This document shows positions 38,099-47,843 of a stretch of DNA of 64,000 bases, one piece after another. A program made the translations under genes and the position numbers. Below the pieces are notes generated by a model. The model did not search any database. It had not been told where the DNA came from and saw only the letters and a list, made by a program, of their open reading frames with translations. Each line of letters opens with the position of its first letter. Position 1 is the stretch's first letter. Origin of the DNA: Chlorella sorokiniana (taxonomy: Eukaryota; Chlorophyta; Trebouxiophyceae; Chlorellales; Chlorellaceae); contig CP084620.1 in assembly GCA_025917655.1 (NCBI GenBank), positions 1,302,001 to 1,366,000 on the forward strand, written 5' to 3'.

Positions 38099-39545
38099 TT
38101 ACGCGCGGTGCACACGCTGCTGCTCTTGAGGCCGTGGCTCCTGCTCTTCCACCTCCACCTTTGCATGCTGTGCCTCTGGCGCATCATGCCCGTGTGCAGC
38201 GGGCTGCTGCGCCTGGGCCTGCCGCTCCATGCGCCCCTCAATCGCCTTGTCCAGCAGCGTGAGCAGCGCCGCTGCAGTGTCGCCCTGCTTGGCGGTGAGC
38301 GCTGCTGCCGCTATTTGCGACTCAGCTGGGAAGTCGTATGGCGATGCAGGGACGACCGTGGGTGGCTGCTGCTGCTGCTGCTGCTGCCCAGGCGCCCCCT
38401 CAACGGATCCCGCCGCGTCGAGCGGAACGCCCCAATCCTGGGGGAGATGGTGCGCAGCAGGCTGCCAGGTGGGCTGAGCGGCAGCAACGAGCCTGGTGAC
38501 AGGTCCATGGGCGAGGGCAGCACAGTCCCATCCAACAGCGCAGTCCCAGCAGCGCCCTGCTGAGGGGGCCTGCCTGCTGCTGCTGCTGCACTCCATGAAA
38601 CGCATTGCGCTGTTGCTGCTGCTGCTGCAGGGAGGCTGCCCCCGCCTGCTGCTGCTGCTGCTGCTGCTGCTGAGGCAGCTGCGTAGCAGGTGGGCTGCCC
38701 TCCAAATTGTGCAGAAGGCGTATGCCAATGGCCTCCTGCTGCACCGCTATGGTCTGCTGTGGGTTGAAAACAAAGTCCTCACGTCGCACTTGCAACATAG
38801 CCAGCAGCTGCTTGATCGTGTGATTTTCATCCATCACATCATTGACAGAGGTCACCACACCCTGCAAGAACAGGAAGGGGTGGAGCGTCGCACGATTCCC
38901 GCTGCATGGTGCATGCCTGGACGAGAATGCTGGCTGAAGGCCGACCCGGCCCATCTGCCTCCCTCGCTGCTGCGCGCGGCGTGCGCACCTTCAGCTGCTG
39001 CTCCATGGTCCGGTTCTGCTCCTGCAGCCGTGCATACGCCGCCTCCAGCGCCTCCATATGCTCACTGTCCTGCTTCAAATACTCCTTCTCCACGCTCTCC
39101 CGCTCGTCGGCAATGTTCAGGTACTCAAGGTCGGGGTCAGCCATCGGGGAGCCCAAGCCGCCTCGTTGCTGCTGCAGTCCACTGTTGGCGGCAGCCACCG
39201 TCCTGCAAAACATGACACACATGCACGTGAGTGGCATGTTTGTGGCAGCGACGATGCACTGTGAGTGCCAGCGTAAGTGTGCGGCACACCGAGGCCAGTT
39301 CGAGCGGGTTGCAAAGGTATGCACTGCAATAGGAGTTGCAGACGGCTCAAGTGACAGTGAAGCTCACCCCCGCTGGTCTGCTGGCACTGCCTCCCTGGTG
39401 TCGGTGGGGCCACCCGGCTGCACCGCTCGCGGGGTGCGTGCCTGCGGTCGCTGCACCCACATGCCAGGGAAAAGAGCGACTGGGTGGGCGCGTTTTCCAG
39501 CATGGGCACATCTTCCTCAACGTCGATGCTGAGGCCGCCTGCCAT
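38099..39545 (-). CDS. PolyQ coiled-coil protein, unknown
   Basis: No recognised family. From the ATG at 39545: an acidic start SIDVEEDVPMLENAPTQSLF; a Pro/Arg/Gln-rich piece; an exon giving TVAAANSGLQQQRGG, then YLNIADERESVEKEYLKQD and EHMEALEAAYARLQEQNRTM (a predicted coiled coil). Next come GVVTSVNDVMDENHTIKQLL and EDFVFNPQQTIAVQQEAIGI. Several poly-Gln runs from CAG repeats follow, then PTVVPASPYDFPAESQIAAA, a helical segment KQGDTAAALLTLLDKAIEGR and a charged tail (stop 38099-38101). Frame changes near 38560 and 38450 lie in or beside low-complexity DNA. Gln-rich linkers with a coiled coil suggest a transcription-related or scaffold protein, but that is only inference. Confidence 0.6.
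38365..38672. repeat. CAG/CTG trinucleotide tracts (polyQ coding)
   Basis: Separate CTG runs near 38365-38390, 38575-38592, 38610-38630 and 38646-38672. They code Gln on the minus strand in the coiled-coil protein. Confidence 0.85.
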
Positions 39546-40135
39546 GGCGCGCTTGGTCTGGGCACTGCTTGCAACCTGTGGTGACCAGCGGGGGTGGGGG
39601 TCAGAAGCTGGCGTGGGCTGTCGATGTGCGTGGTGAAGGTCCAGTCACGGGCCGTGGGCTCTCAGCGGCGCAACCCCACATCAAGCACCAAGTGATCACT
39701 GGCGATGGGGGCCCCAGAGACGCGGGGTTGAGGGACCAGAGCCTCCGCGTTGTTGAACTTGGCGGGCAGGGCGCCCTGTCGCGGCATGGCTCACCGAATA
39801 ATAGCTGTATCAGTCGTCTTCCGGGCTGATGGACGGATATCTGAAAGGAGGCAGGCTGTGCAGACAAGGGATTGTGGCATAGAGCAGCCTGGGTGCCTCC
39901 CTAGGGTAGCGCTGTGCTGCTTTGTGCGTGCGAAAGGTCAACGACTGCCCCAGGCGCCTGTTTCCGGGCTCTGCGAAAAATCGAACGTGCAAGAAAGTCG
40001 CCGCTAGGCTTGAAGGTTTGTGGCGATCCGAGGCATCGTGGAGCTCGCATTTCCTGCGTAGCGCGCTCCCCAGGGAGCACTTAAGAATTTTGAAGAGTTG
40101 GGCGGCGCCTGCAAGGCCCTGCGTTTTTCGACACG
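39546..40135. other. Divergent promoter region
   Basis: About 590 bases between the polyQ protein (-) and the thylakoid-type kinase (+). I see no supported exon. It is somewhat less GC-rich near 40020-40100. Confidence 0.4.
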
Positions 40136-43100
40136 ATGCAGACTGTTTTGGGGGCGGTGTGGGGCCGCCCTCTGCCCCGATTTGGGAGGCATCATGTTGC
40201 GACTTCAAATTACAGGAGGACCGTCACCGTTAGGGCCGACGCCTCTCGCAAATTTGGCAAGGGCCAGGTATGCAGGCAGCTACAACAACGGCAGCTCGTC
40301 CTGTGCACTCCATTGCAGCCTGCCACGCCACAAATGGACTGTGCGGAACGCCCGCCAGCCTGTTCAACCAGCTTGTAGCAGGGGCTCTGCCCGCTGTTCG
40401 CCGCCTTTCGCCCAGCAGGCGGCACCGGCTCCCACGAAGCTGGTTGCTCCACCCTCCTCTGACCAACTAGCCAGCCCCCTTGCAGATGCTGGAGCCCGAG
40501 CGCCTCAATGCAGGACGGCAGTTGGGTTCAGGCAGCTTTGGCGAGTGCTACCGGGTGCGCTGCGTCAATGCTGGTGGTGGTGGTGGTGGGATGGCATGCC
40601 CCGCGTGCTGCGCCGGTGAAAGCTGCCAGCCCGTCGTGCCTGGAGGCCTTTCCTGCACAGCAACAGCCGCCTTCCCACATGCCCGTTACTCTGCCGCCTC
40701 ACGCCCGCGTCGCTGCTGCAGGGCACGCTGGTGACCGAGGAGGGCGAGGTGGTGGATGTGGTGCTGAAGCGGGTCAGGGCCAAGGTGCAGGGCGCGGACG
40801 AGATGCACGAGGCGGAGCACATGATCAACGTGCTGGCCAGCAAGGCCGCCGGCGAGGCGGTGGCGCCCTTCCTCGGCTACGCGGCCGTGGAGCAGGCGGT
40901 GAGGGGCGGGCGGGCGGGCGCGCTGGCGGCGGCAACGAGGGCAACCCCTCGCCCTGCCCCGAGGGCAGCCGAGAGCGCACGCGCGGGCGCGGCACGCTCG
41001 CAGAAAGGGGGTAGAGGCAGCGGGGTAGCACCGGCCCTCAGCTCCCAAAAGGAACCACCCTGCCCGGCCGCCGCCGCCACACATGTCTCGACTTGCACCC
41101 ACTCTGCTATCTTTTCCCCGCATCCCCCCACCTCCCCCCAGTCTGGCCGCCTGACCAAGGGTCTGTGGTTGGTATGGGCGTACCAAGGAGACAAAACCCT
41201 GGCCTACTACCTCAAGCGCCGCGACTGCGGCGCGCGCTGGCAGCGGACCTGGGGGTGGAGGAGGCGGCAGCGGTGCCCACCGCCATGAAGCAGATCTTCG
41301 AGTGCTTGCTGGTGAGGCTGCAGGGCGAGGCGTGGCTGCGGTGGAGCGCTGACGGTGTTGGCTCCTCAGGCTGTCCTTGCATTTACGCGCTGTCTGCGCG
41401 CCCCCCCCTTTCTCGCTGGGCAGGCCCTGCACAACGTGGGCATTGTACACCGCGACATCAAGCCCGCCAACATCGTGTTTGACGAGGGGGCGCGCCGCTT
41501 CAGGCTGATCGACCTGGGCGCCGCCGCCTGCCTGCGCACCGGCACCAACTACAAGCCTGCGGAGACGATCCTGGACCCCTGCTACTGCCCGCCCGAGGAG
41601 GTGGGTGGGTCGGCGCGCGCGCGGACTTTGGGTTTGTGGGGGAAGGGGGAAGGGGCGCACACGGCACTGGTCGGTACGACCGACCGTGCTCCCGCGCTTG
41701 GCATGACTGCGGCTGCTGCAGGGCATCGCCATCGCTGGCTGGCTGGCTGGCCCCGCTGCTCTCCCGCCGCTCTGCCCTCCTGCTGCGCTGAGCTCCTGTG
41801 CCCGTGCACCACCCGCTGCAGTACGTGCTCCCCACCGACGCGCCGCACCTGGCGGACCAGGGCACGCGCCTGCGCACCGTCATGACCCCCGTGCTGTGGA
41901 CCCAGCACCGCCCCGACTGCTTCGACACCTACTCCGCGGGGTGGTGCTCATGCAGCTCAGGTGGGGGTGGGGGATGGTGCTCATGCAGCTCAGGTGGAGG
42001 CAGGGGGGGGGAGGTGGGGGGGATGGAATGGGCGTGGTGGGTTCTTCCTTCTTTGAGGCGTCGACTGCATGCAGGATGACAGGGCGCTGCCGGCTCCCGC
42101 AGCTGCCCCCTCCCCCGACCTCTCCGTCTGCTGACGCCGCTGACGCCGCATGCGCCCCACCCTCCCCCGCAGCCTGCCCTTCCTGCGCACAACCTCCTCC
42201 CTGCGCACCTTCAACGGCGCCCTGGCCCGCTGCAACCACGACCTGGAGGAGTGGCGGCTGAGGTGGGGGGCCTGAGAGGGGGCGTGCTGGGGTGCCGTCA
42301 GCCGGCGGGGCGACGCTACGCAGGTCTCTGCTTGTAGTGGTTGTCGGGGTCGGGATTGGGGTCTTGCCCAGGCCGGCAGGGCCAAGCATGCTGCCGTCGG
42401 GCACGTATGAAACGAGCAGCCCCGGTGGGCAAGAGCCCTCCGCCCGCTTGGCCCGCCCGCTTGCGCGCAGGTCCGGCCTGCCCGCGCGCCAGACCGCCCT
42501 GCTGGACGCCAACGACGGCGCGGGGTGGGAGCTGGCGGCCTCCCTGCTGCGCCCGCGCGAGGTGGTCAACGACGAGGCGGGCGGCGTCAAGTTCCTCAAC
42601 ACCGGCCGCGCGCGCCTGGGCGCCGCAGCAGCCCTCAAGCACCCCTTCATCAAGCAGGCCGGCGCGGCGGCGCCAGCCCTCGCCGGCGGCGGGCTCGACG
42701 GGCCGCGGCCGCTCAGGCTCCGGGTCTGGCGGCAAGAGCGGCGGCCGCGGCGGCAGCGCGCGCGCGCGGCGGCGCCCGGCGGCGGCGAAGAAGGGCGGCG
42801 GGCTGCTGGGCGCGTGGGGCGCGCTGAAGGGGCGCGTGTTTGACCTGGAGGCGCGGGTGATGCAGGAGGCAACGGCCACCGAGGTGCAGACGGGCGTGGT
42901 GCGCCAGCTGCGCGGCGACGTGGCGGCGGGGCGGGCCTCCGAGGCGCAGTTGCAGCGCGAGGAGGCGGCGCTGCAGGGCATGCAGCGCTCCCTGGCCTCC
43001 TCCGTCAAGGAGCTCAACTCCGTGTTTGGAGCCGCACGCGGCTTCCTCTCAGCCGTGCTGGGACCCGGCGGCTCCGCCAAGTCGGGCAAGCAGGCTGCCG

Positions 43101-45383
43101 GCGGCTCCGCCTCGTCGTCGGGCGGCAAGAGCGCCCGCGGCGCAGCGGCGGCCGCTCCGCTGCGCCCTCATCGGCGGCGGCGGCCGAGCGGAAGCTGCCC
43201 AAGTGGGCCGCCAAGGAGGTCCCCCTGGAGCAAGTGGACCCGGCGGCGGCGCGGCAGGTGGCGGCGGCACGGCGGCGCGGCGGCAACGCGCAGGAGGACG
43301 GGGGCGGGCGAGCAGCTGCAGGCGGCTGAGGCGGCGGGGGCAGCAGTGTCGGGGCTCATGGTGAGCGGCGTGGGGAGAAGGGTCTGCCCGCCGCACGCCT
43401 GCTGCGCCTGCCCCGGCCGCTCGGCAGCTTGCCCCCCCCCCGCCCCCTGCTTGCGCATCGCGGCTCACCCGCATGACTGGCCCCCCTCCCCCGCAGCGCT
43501 TCACCGGCAGCGCCCTCACCGGCCTGGCCTCCTTTGCCGCCAACCTGAGCGATCAGATGGAGCGCAGCGCGGCGCAGGCGGCAGCAGAGGCGGCAGCACA
43601 GAAGCAGGTGCGGCGGCGAGAGGGGTGCCCAGCTGGAGGCTGCAGCAGCTGCCGCTGGCTCCTGCCGACCGCTGTCAGCCAGCCCAGCAACCCTCCCTGA
43701 TCTCCCTGCCCCTCGGCCCTTTCCCTCCCCCTTGCCCCCTCGCAGGCCGCCGCCCGCCACCTCGAGGCGCTGCAGACGCTGCAGCCGCCGCTGAGCAGCG
43801 CTTCTCTGTGGGAGGAGGCCTCCCCCGCCTGCCAGACGCGCCCCAGTACGCGGCGCTCACCATGCGCAAGCGAGAGCAGGTGGGGTGGGAGGGGGCGGCA
43901 AGGTGGATGGGGACGAGCAAGGGGGCAGGCTGCCAGCACCCCTGCAGCCGCTCGCGCTGTGCCCGCTGCCTTGCTGCGCCGACATGCGGTCGTGTTGTGG
44001 CCTGCCTGGCCCCGCCCCCTTAGACACACACACTCGTGCGCATCCCCCCCCAACACACACCCACCACCCTTTTCAAAACATCCAGGTGTTCCGCGCCTAC
44101 GTGGATGTGCTGGCCAAGGCGGAGGCGGCGGCGCAGCAGAAGGCGCTGGCGGCGTTCCAGGAGCTGCTGGTGGCGGCGCAGGTGGCGGCCGACACCGCGT
44201 GGCCCGAGTTTGCGGCGGCGCACGCCCAGGACCGCCGCTTTGCCGCGCTGCCCACCGAGGCCGAGCGCAGGGCCGCCTTTGAAGGGTTCACCGGCCAGCT
44301 GCGCGCGGGCGCGCGAGGCCGCGCAGCGCAAGGAGGCTGCGGCGGCGGAGGCGGCGGCGCGCGCCGCGGCCCGCGCAGCGCAGCGCCTGGCCGAGGCGCA
44401 GGCGGCCAAGGAGCGGGCGGCGGCGCGGGCTGCGCTCAAGGCTGCGGCGGCCGAGGCGGCGGAGGCCTCCTTCCGCCAGCTGCTGCAGGAGCGGGAGGCC
44501 GCCATTGCGGCGGGGCTGGACTACCCGCAGGCCAAGCGCATGCTGTGGACAGACCCCGGTGCGTGGGGCCGCCGCCAGCTCGCTCAGCCTGCCCCCTGGC
44601 TGCCCCGCAGCCGCCGCCTGGCTCCCTGCTCCCCGCCCATCACGAGCGCCCGTCTCCACCACCGCCTGCCTGTCCTGCGCTCCCGACTGCTTCCCCATCC
44701 CCCACCCCCACCCCACCCCACCCCACCCCGTCCCCCTGGCACCCCCTGCCGCCACCCCACAGCTTTGACGCCGTGCCCGAGTACCGCCGCAAGGCGCTGT
44801 ACGCCGACTACGTCGCCATCCTGGACGAGGCGGGGCTGCTGGCGCCGGAGGAGCAGCGCGCTGCGGCTGCCGCCGCCGCCGCCGCGTCTGCGGGCGAGCT
44901 GGCGGAGCTGGCTGAGGCGGAGGAGGGGGGCCTCGCAGGAGCAGCTGGAGTTTTTGCGGCGGGAGCAGGCGCGGCTCAAGGAGGAGTACGCCAAGTGAGG
45001 AGGGGGGAGGTGGGCGGGGGCTGCGCGCCCGGCAGTGCTGGGTGGCATCCGTGCGCCCTGCTCTGCTGCCTGCTGGGGTTGGGGTTGGGCGAGCATTGTG
45101 CTGTGTTGGGCCACTCGCTGCACCCCTTCTGAGTCCCCCCACACACACACACACCACACCACCACCATCGCACCGTCGCAGGATGGAGGCCAAGCTTCGC
45201 TCCATGGAGCAGCGGCTGCAGCTGGGCGCCAGCGCGGTGGCCGGCCTGCCGCAGCGCGCCGAGAAGAGCTCAGACGGCGCCGTCACCTTCCACTTTGGCG
45301 ACGCGCCCGTGCCCGCTGCTGCGCAGGCGGGCAAGCCGCAGCAGCAGGTGGCAGTCAACGGCAGCAAGCTGGCCAAGAAGTGA
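40136..45383 (+). CDS. STN8/Stt7-type thylakoid kinase with C-terminal FF domains
   Basis: Ser/Thr kinase of the thylakoid STN7/STN8 (Stt7/Stl1) family, which phosphorylates light-harvesting and PSII core proteins. The ATG at 40136 opens a transit peptide ([18 protein letters not shown]). The kinase domain has glycine loop [11 protein letters not shown], lysine in [60 protein letters not shown] (DLG for DFG, known in STN7-like kinases), [12 protein letters not shown] and [15 protein letters not shown]. It ends near [16 protein letters not shown]. After a Gly/Ser-rich linker come coiled coils ([18 protein letters not shown]) and two FF-like modules: [20 protein letters not shown] with [17 protein letters not shown], and [20 protein letters not shown] with [20 protein letters not shown]. 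The end is VNGSKLAKK (stop 45381-45383). The motifs resemble STN8 more than STN7. The linker needs a one-base shift, so two genes cannot be fully excluded. Confidence 0.8.
44697..44737. repeat. CCCCA/CCCA-rich intron tract
   Basis: C-rich polypyrimidine-like repeat just before an acceptor site in the kinase gene. Similar C/A-rich tracts precede acceptors elsewhere, for example near 49690-49730 and 23343-23400 on the other strand. Confidence 0.6.
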
Positions 45384-46348
45384 GGCCCGGCTCCCGGTGC
45401 CCCGCCGCGCCTGGCCGCTGGCAGCCCGGCCGGCTGTGGCGGGCTCGTGCCTCCAGCGGCACTCCAGCAGCCCCCTGCCCTGAGGCTCAGCGGCGCTCTA
45501 TCTGCGCCCGCTCCATCCCTGCTATTTTCGATTGATGCTGATATGCCGGCGGACTCATTTTTAGCCATGCCTCCTGCTTGCCGTCGTGCTGCCGCCGCCC
45601 CTCCCTGACTGCGTGCAGCAGCTGCGCAAAGTTTCCCAAAGCCCTGACTGGTCTTTTTGAGAGCGTTTGCTGCGATTTGATTTCGCTGCCAGGCTCCGCG
45701 CTGGCAGCAGCGGGCGCCGCCCCGCAAAGGAAGCGCATCTGTTGCATGCTGCCGTCCCCCTTTGGCGTCAGCCGCCTCCCGACGTGCGAGAGAGCCGGAG
45801 CAGTTCTCCATCCGGCGATGCCTGCCCGACTGTACCCCCCAACTAGTATTCGCAACCCAACCTACATATCCGCCTGCTGTCACACCCTGTTGCTGCAAAT
45901 CCTCGGTTTGATTCTGCTTCCCTCTGCACCCCCGGTTGCATGCTGACTGCAACCCCGGGTCCTCTCTGTTCCAGTCTGCACTGATGCACTCTGAGACGAT
46001 TGCTGCCGCCAGCAGCAATGCCGCCAGCTCGCGGCGCCTGCTCCTGCTCTGCCTGTATCCCACCCACTCGGCCCAGCTTGGGTGCGTTGCAGCAGAGGGG
46101 GCGCCCAAACCCTTGTGCCAACCTGATTCGCTTCCAACCTCACCCTTCTTCTGCACAGCTGTCGCCCTCTGCCCGACCCCGTCTCCCCTGTGCCAACATG
46201 TGGTGTACCCCCCATCCTCCGTCTGACGACTTGTGCCCTGCTCACGCCGATTGCCTCGCTTGCTATTGTAACTTAGACTGACGAGCGGTGCAGGCGGAGG
46301 CGACCCGCAGTGCCTGGCTGCCAGCGCGGCAAGCGTGCACGGGGGCGC
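45384..46348. other. Long 3' flank of the kinase gene, no other gene seen
   Basis: About 965 bases between two convergent stop codons. No credible exon on either strand. TGTAA at 46267-46271 (+) would make most of it the kinase 3' UTR of about 900 bases, which is within range for chlorophytes. Confidence 0.45.
46267..46271 (+). promoter_or_regulatory. Putative kinase poly(A) signal TGTAA
   Basis: Chlorophyte-type signal on the plus strand, just before the convergent DUF3228 gene ends. Motif-based only. Confidence 0.35.
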
Positions 46349-47354
46349 TCACTGGATGGCGGCGTGCGCGTCCCAGTAGCTGGCCGCCGCCTCGTACTGC
46401 TGCTGGTCCAGGGCCACGCCGCTGCCGCCCTGGTCCCGCCCCAGCGCGTTGCGCATCATGGTGATGGGCTGCATGGGCGTTTCCCACTCCTCGTCCTGGG
46501 CCTTGATGCTGATGATGCCCCACGGCGCGTCGGGCAGCTGGGGGCGAGGTCGTGTGTGTGTGGGGGGAGGGGCGCAGGCGGGTGAGAGCAGCGTCCAGGC
46601 CTCGCAAGCTTCCCAACAAATTCACAGAGCAACGGCGGCCGTGGCAGGCCAGCAGGCTGCGCTGAGCTGGCGGTGTGCTGGGTCATGTTCAATGTTCACG
46701 ACCAAGCGCCGCCACGCCCCCTCCCCCCCCGCACCTCCACCCCCGCCCCCTCCTTGCTGGGCATGTCGGCGTACTCCTGAACCAGCTGCTGCCGCGAGTA
46801 GAGGATGACGTCCAGCCAGGCCGCCCGCGGCGCCACCACCGCTGAAGACGGGAACCAGCGGGTCAGCACCGGCAGCTCCTCGGGCCGCCGCCGTGTGTAG
46901 GCTGCGGTGCGCGGATCGAAGGGAGGGGGCGAACAGAGCTCAATCTAGGAGGCTGTGTGAAGCAGAGCCGCCCAGTCAGTCTGAGGCGGAGGGGCAGCGG
47001 CCGAGCGGCACCCACCTGACTGCAGCAGGTGTCGGTTTCCGTCGGTGATGGGCAGCGCGCCCACGGCGGCCCCGACAAAGTTGGGCACAAAGACGTGCTT
47101 GCAGAAGGGCGCGTAGCCGTCCACAAGGGGCTGGCCCCGTCAAAGGCAGCCTGCACTCTCTCCACAAACTCCCGCTTGTCGTAAGATATCCGCGTGCCCG
47201 CAAACTCCTGCATGGCGGGCCCACGGCTGACGTGAGACCAGGCGGTTTGCAGGCAGGTGCGGTGGACGCCAGCGTGGCAACGCACCGGGTCATCCCACTG
47301 CCGGATGGCAAACGTGTCCAGGAAGAAGGTCTTGGTGTGGATGAGGGACGCCAT
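46349..47354 (-). CDS. DUF3228 family protein
   Basis: Conserved plant/algal and bacterial protein of unknown function. The ATG at 47354 begins MASLIHTKTFFLDTFAIRQW. Next exons give FAGTRISYDKREFVERVQAA, then (with a one-base shift near 47127) LVDGYAPFCKHVFVPNF, GALPITDGNRHLL, ELPVLTRWFPSSAVVAPRA, WLDVILYSREQLVQEYADM, APWGIISIKAQDEEWETPM and QPITMMRNALGRDQGGSGV. It ends AASYWDAHAAIQ (stop 46349-46351). The APFCKH, ILYSREQ and GIISIKAQ blocks are hallmarks of the family. No transit peptide is obvious, so a cytosolic location is likely. The sequence shows no catalytic motif I can interpret. Confidence 0.85.
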
Positions 47355-47843
47355 TGCGGGGCAGGCAGCAACTTGGGAGCGGGCGGCGCGGGGCCTGCTG
47401 AGACAGACGGCGGCAGGCGGCAGAAGCGAGGTGCCGCCCCCGAAGTGAGTGTGGTGGAGAGGCCGCAGGCCATCGATCGCGACTGCGATCGGATTATGGG
47501 ACAATCAACGCATCCCGCCGTGGAGTGCTGCCCCCACACAGCCACGGCGTTCCCTAGCCCGCCTCCCACCTGCCGACAACAAGCCGTGCGCAGCTTGACT
47601 TCAAGAAAGAACGCGAAGAGAGCATGGCACGCACCCAAGCTACAGGAGCGATAGCCCCGTGTCCCTATAAATGGGCCACCCCTTGTCTGCCGCCCTGCTT
47701 TGCTTTTGCTCAGCATGTCTCAACAGTCCAGAACTACGTGCTTTCCTGACCCAGCTCTCTCCATCTAGTTTGCATCTCCCTAGGCACTAGATTACACTGA
47801 AGGTGGTCACCTTTGATGACCGCTCACGCATCACCAAGGCGGC
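47355..47843. other. Promoter of the DUF3228 gene and 3' flank of the ADH gene
   Basis: Two minus-strand genes flank this 490-base gap. No exon seen. Confidence 0.4.

Noticed and set aside
40480-41014. Kinase as an independent cytosolic gene starting near 40480
   Set aside because: The upstream exon from 40136 gives a good transit peptide and splices in frame to the glycine loop region.
45578-45946. Plus-strand open frame in the long gap after the kinase
   Set aside because: Cys/Leu/Pro-rich translation without splice logic or similarity; more likely 3' UTR.
44288-46156. Open frame of about 620 residues on the minus strand
   Set aside because: Antisense to the kinase C-terminal exons and flank; low-complexity Arg/Pro/Gly translation without any domain, typical GC-rich shadow.
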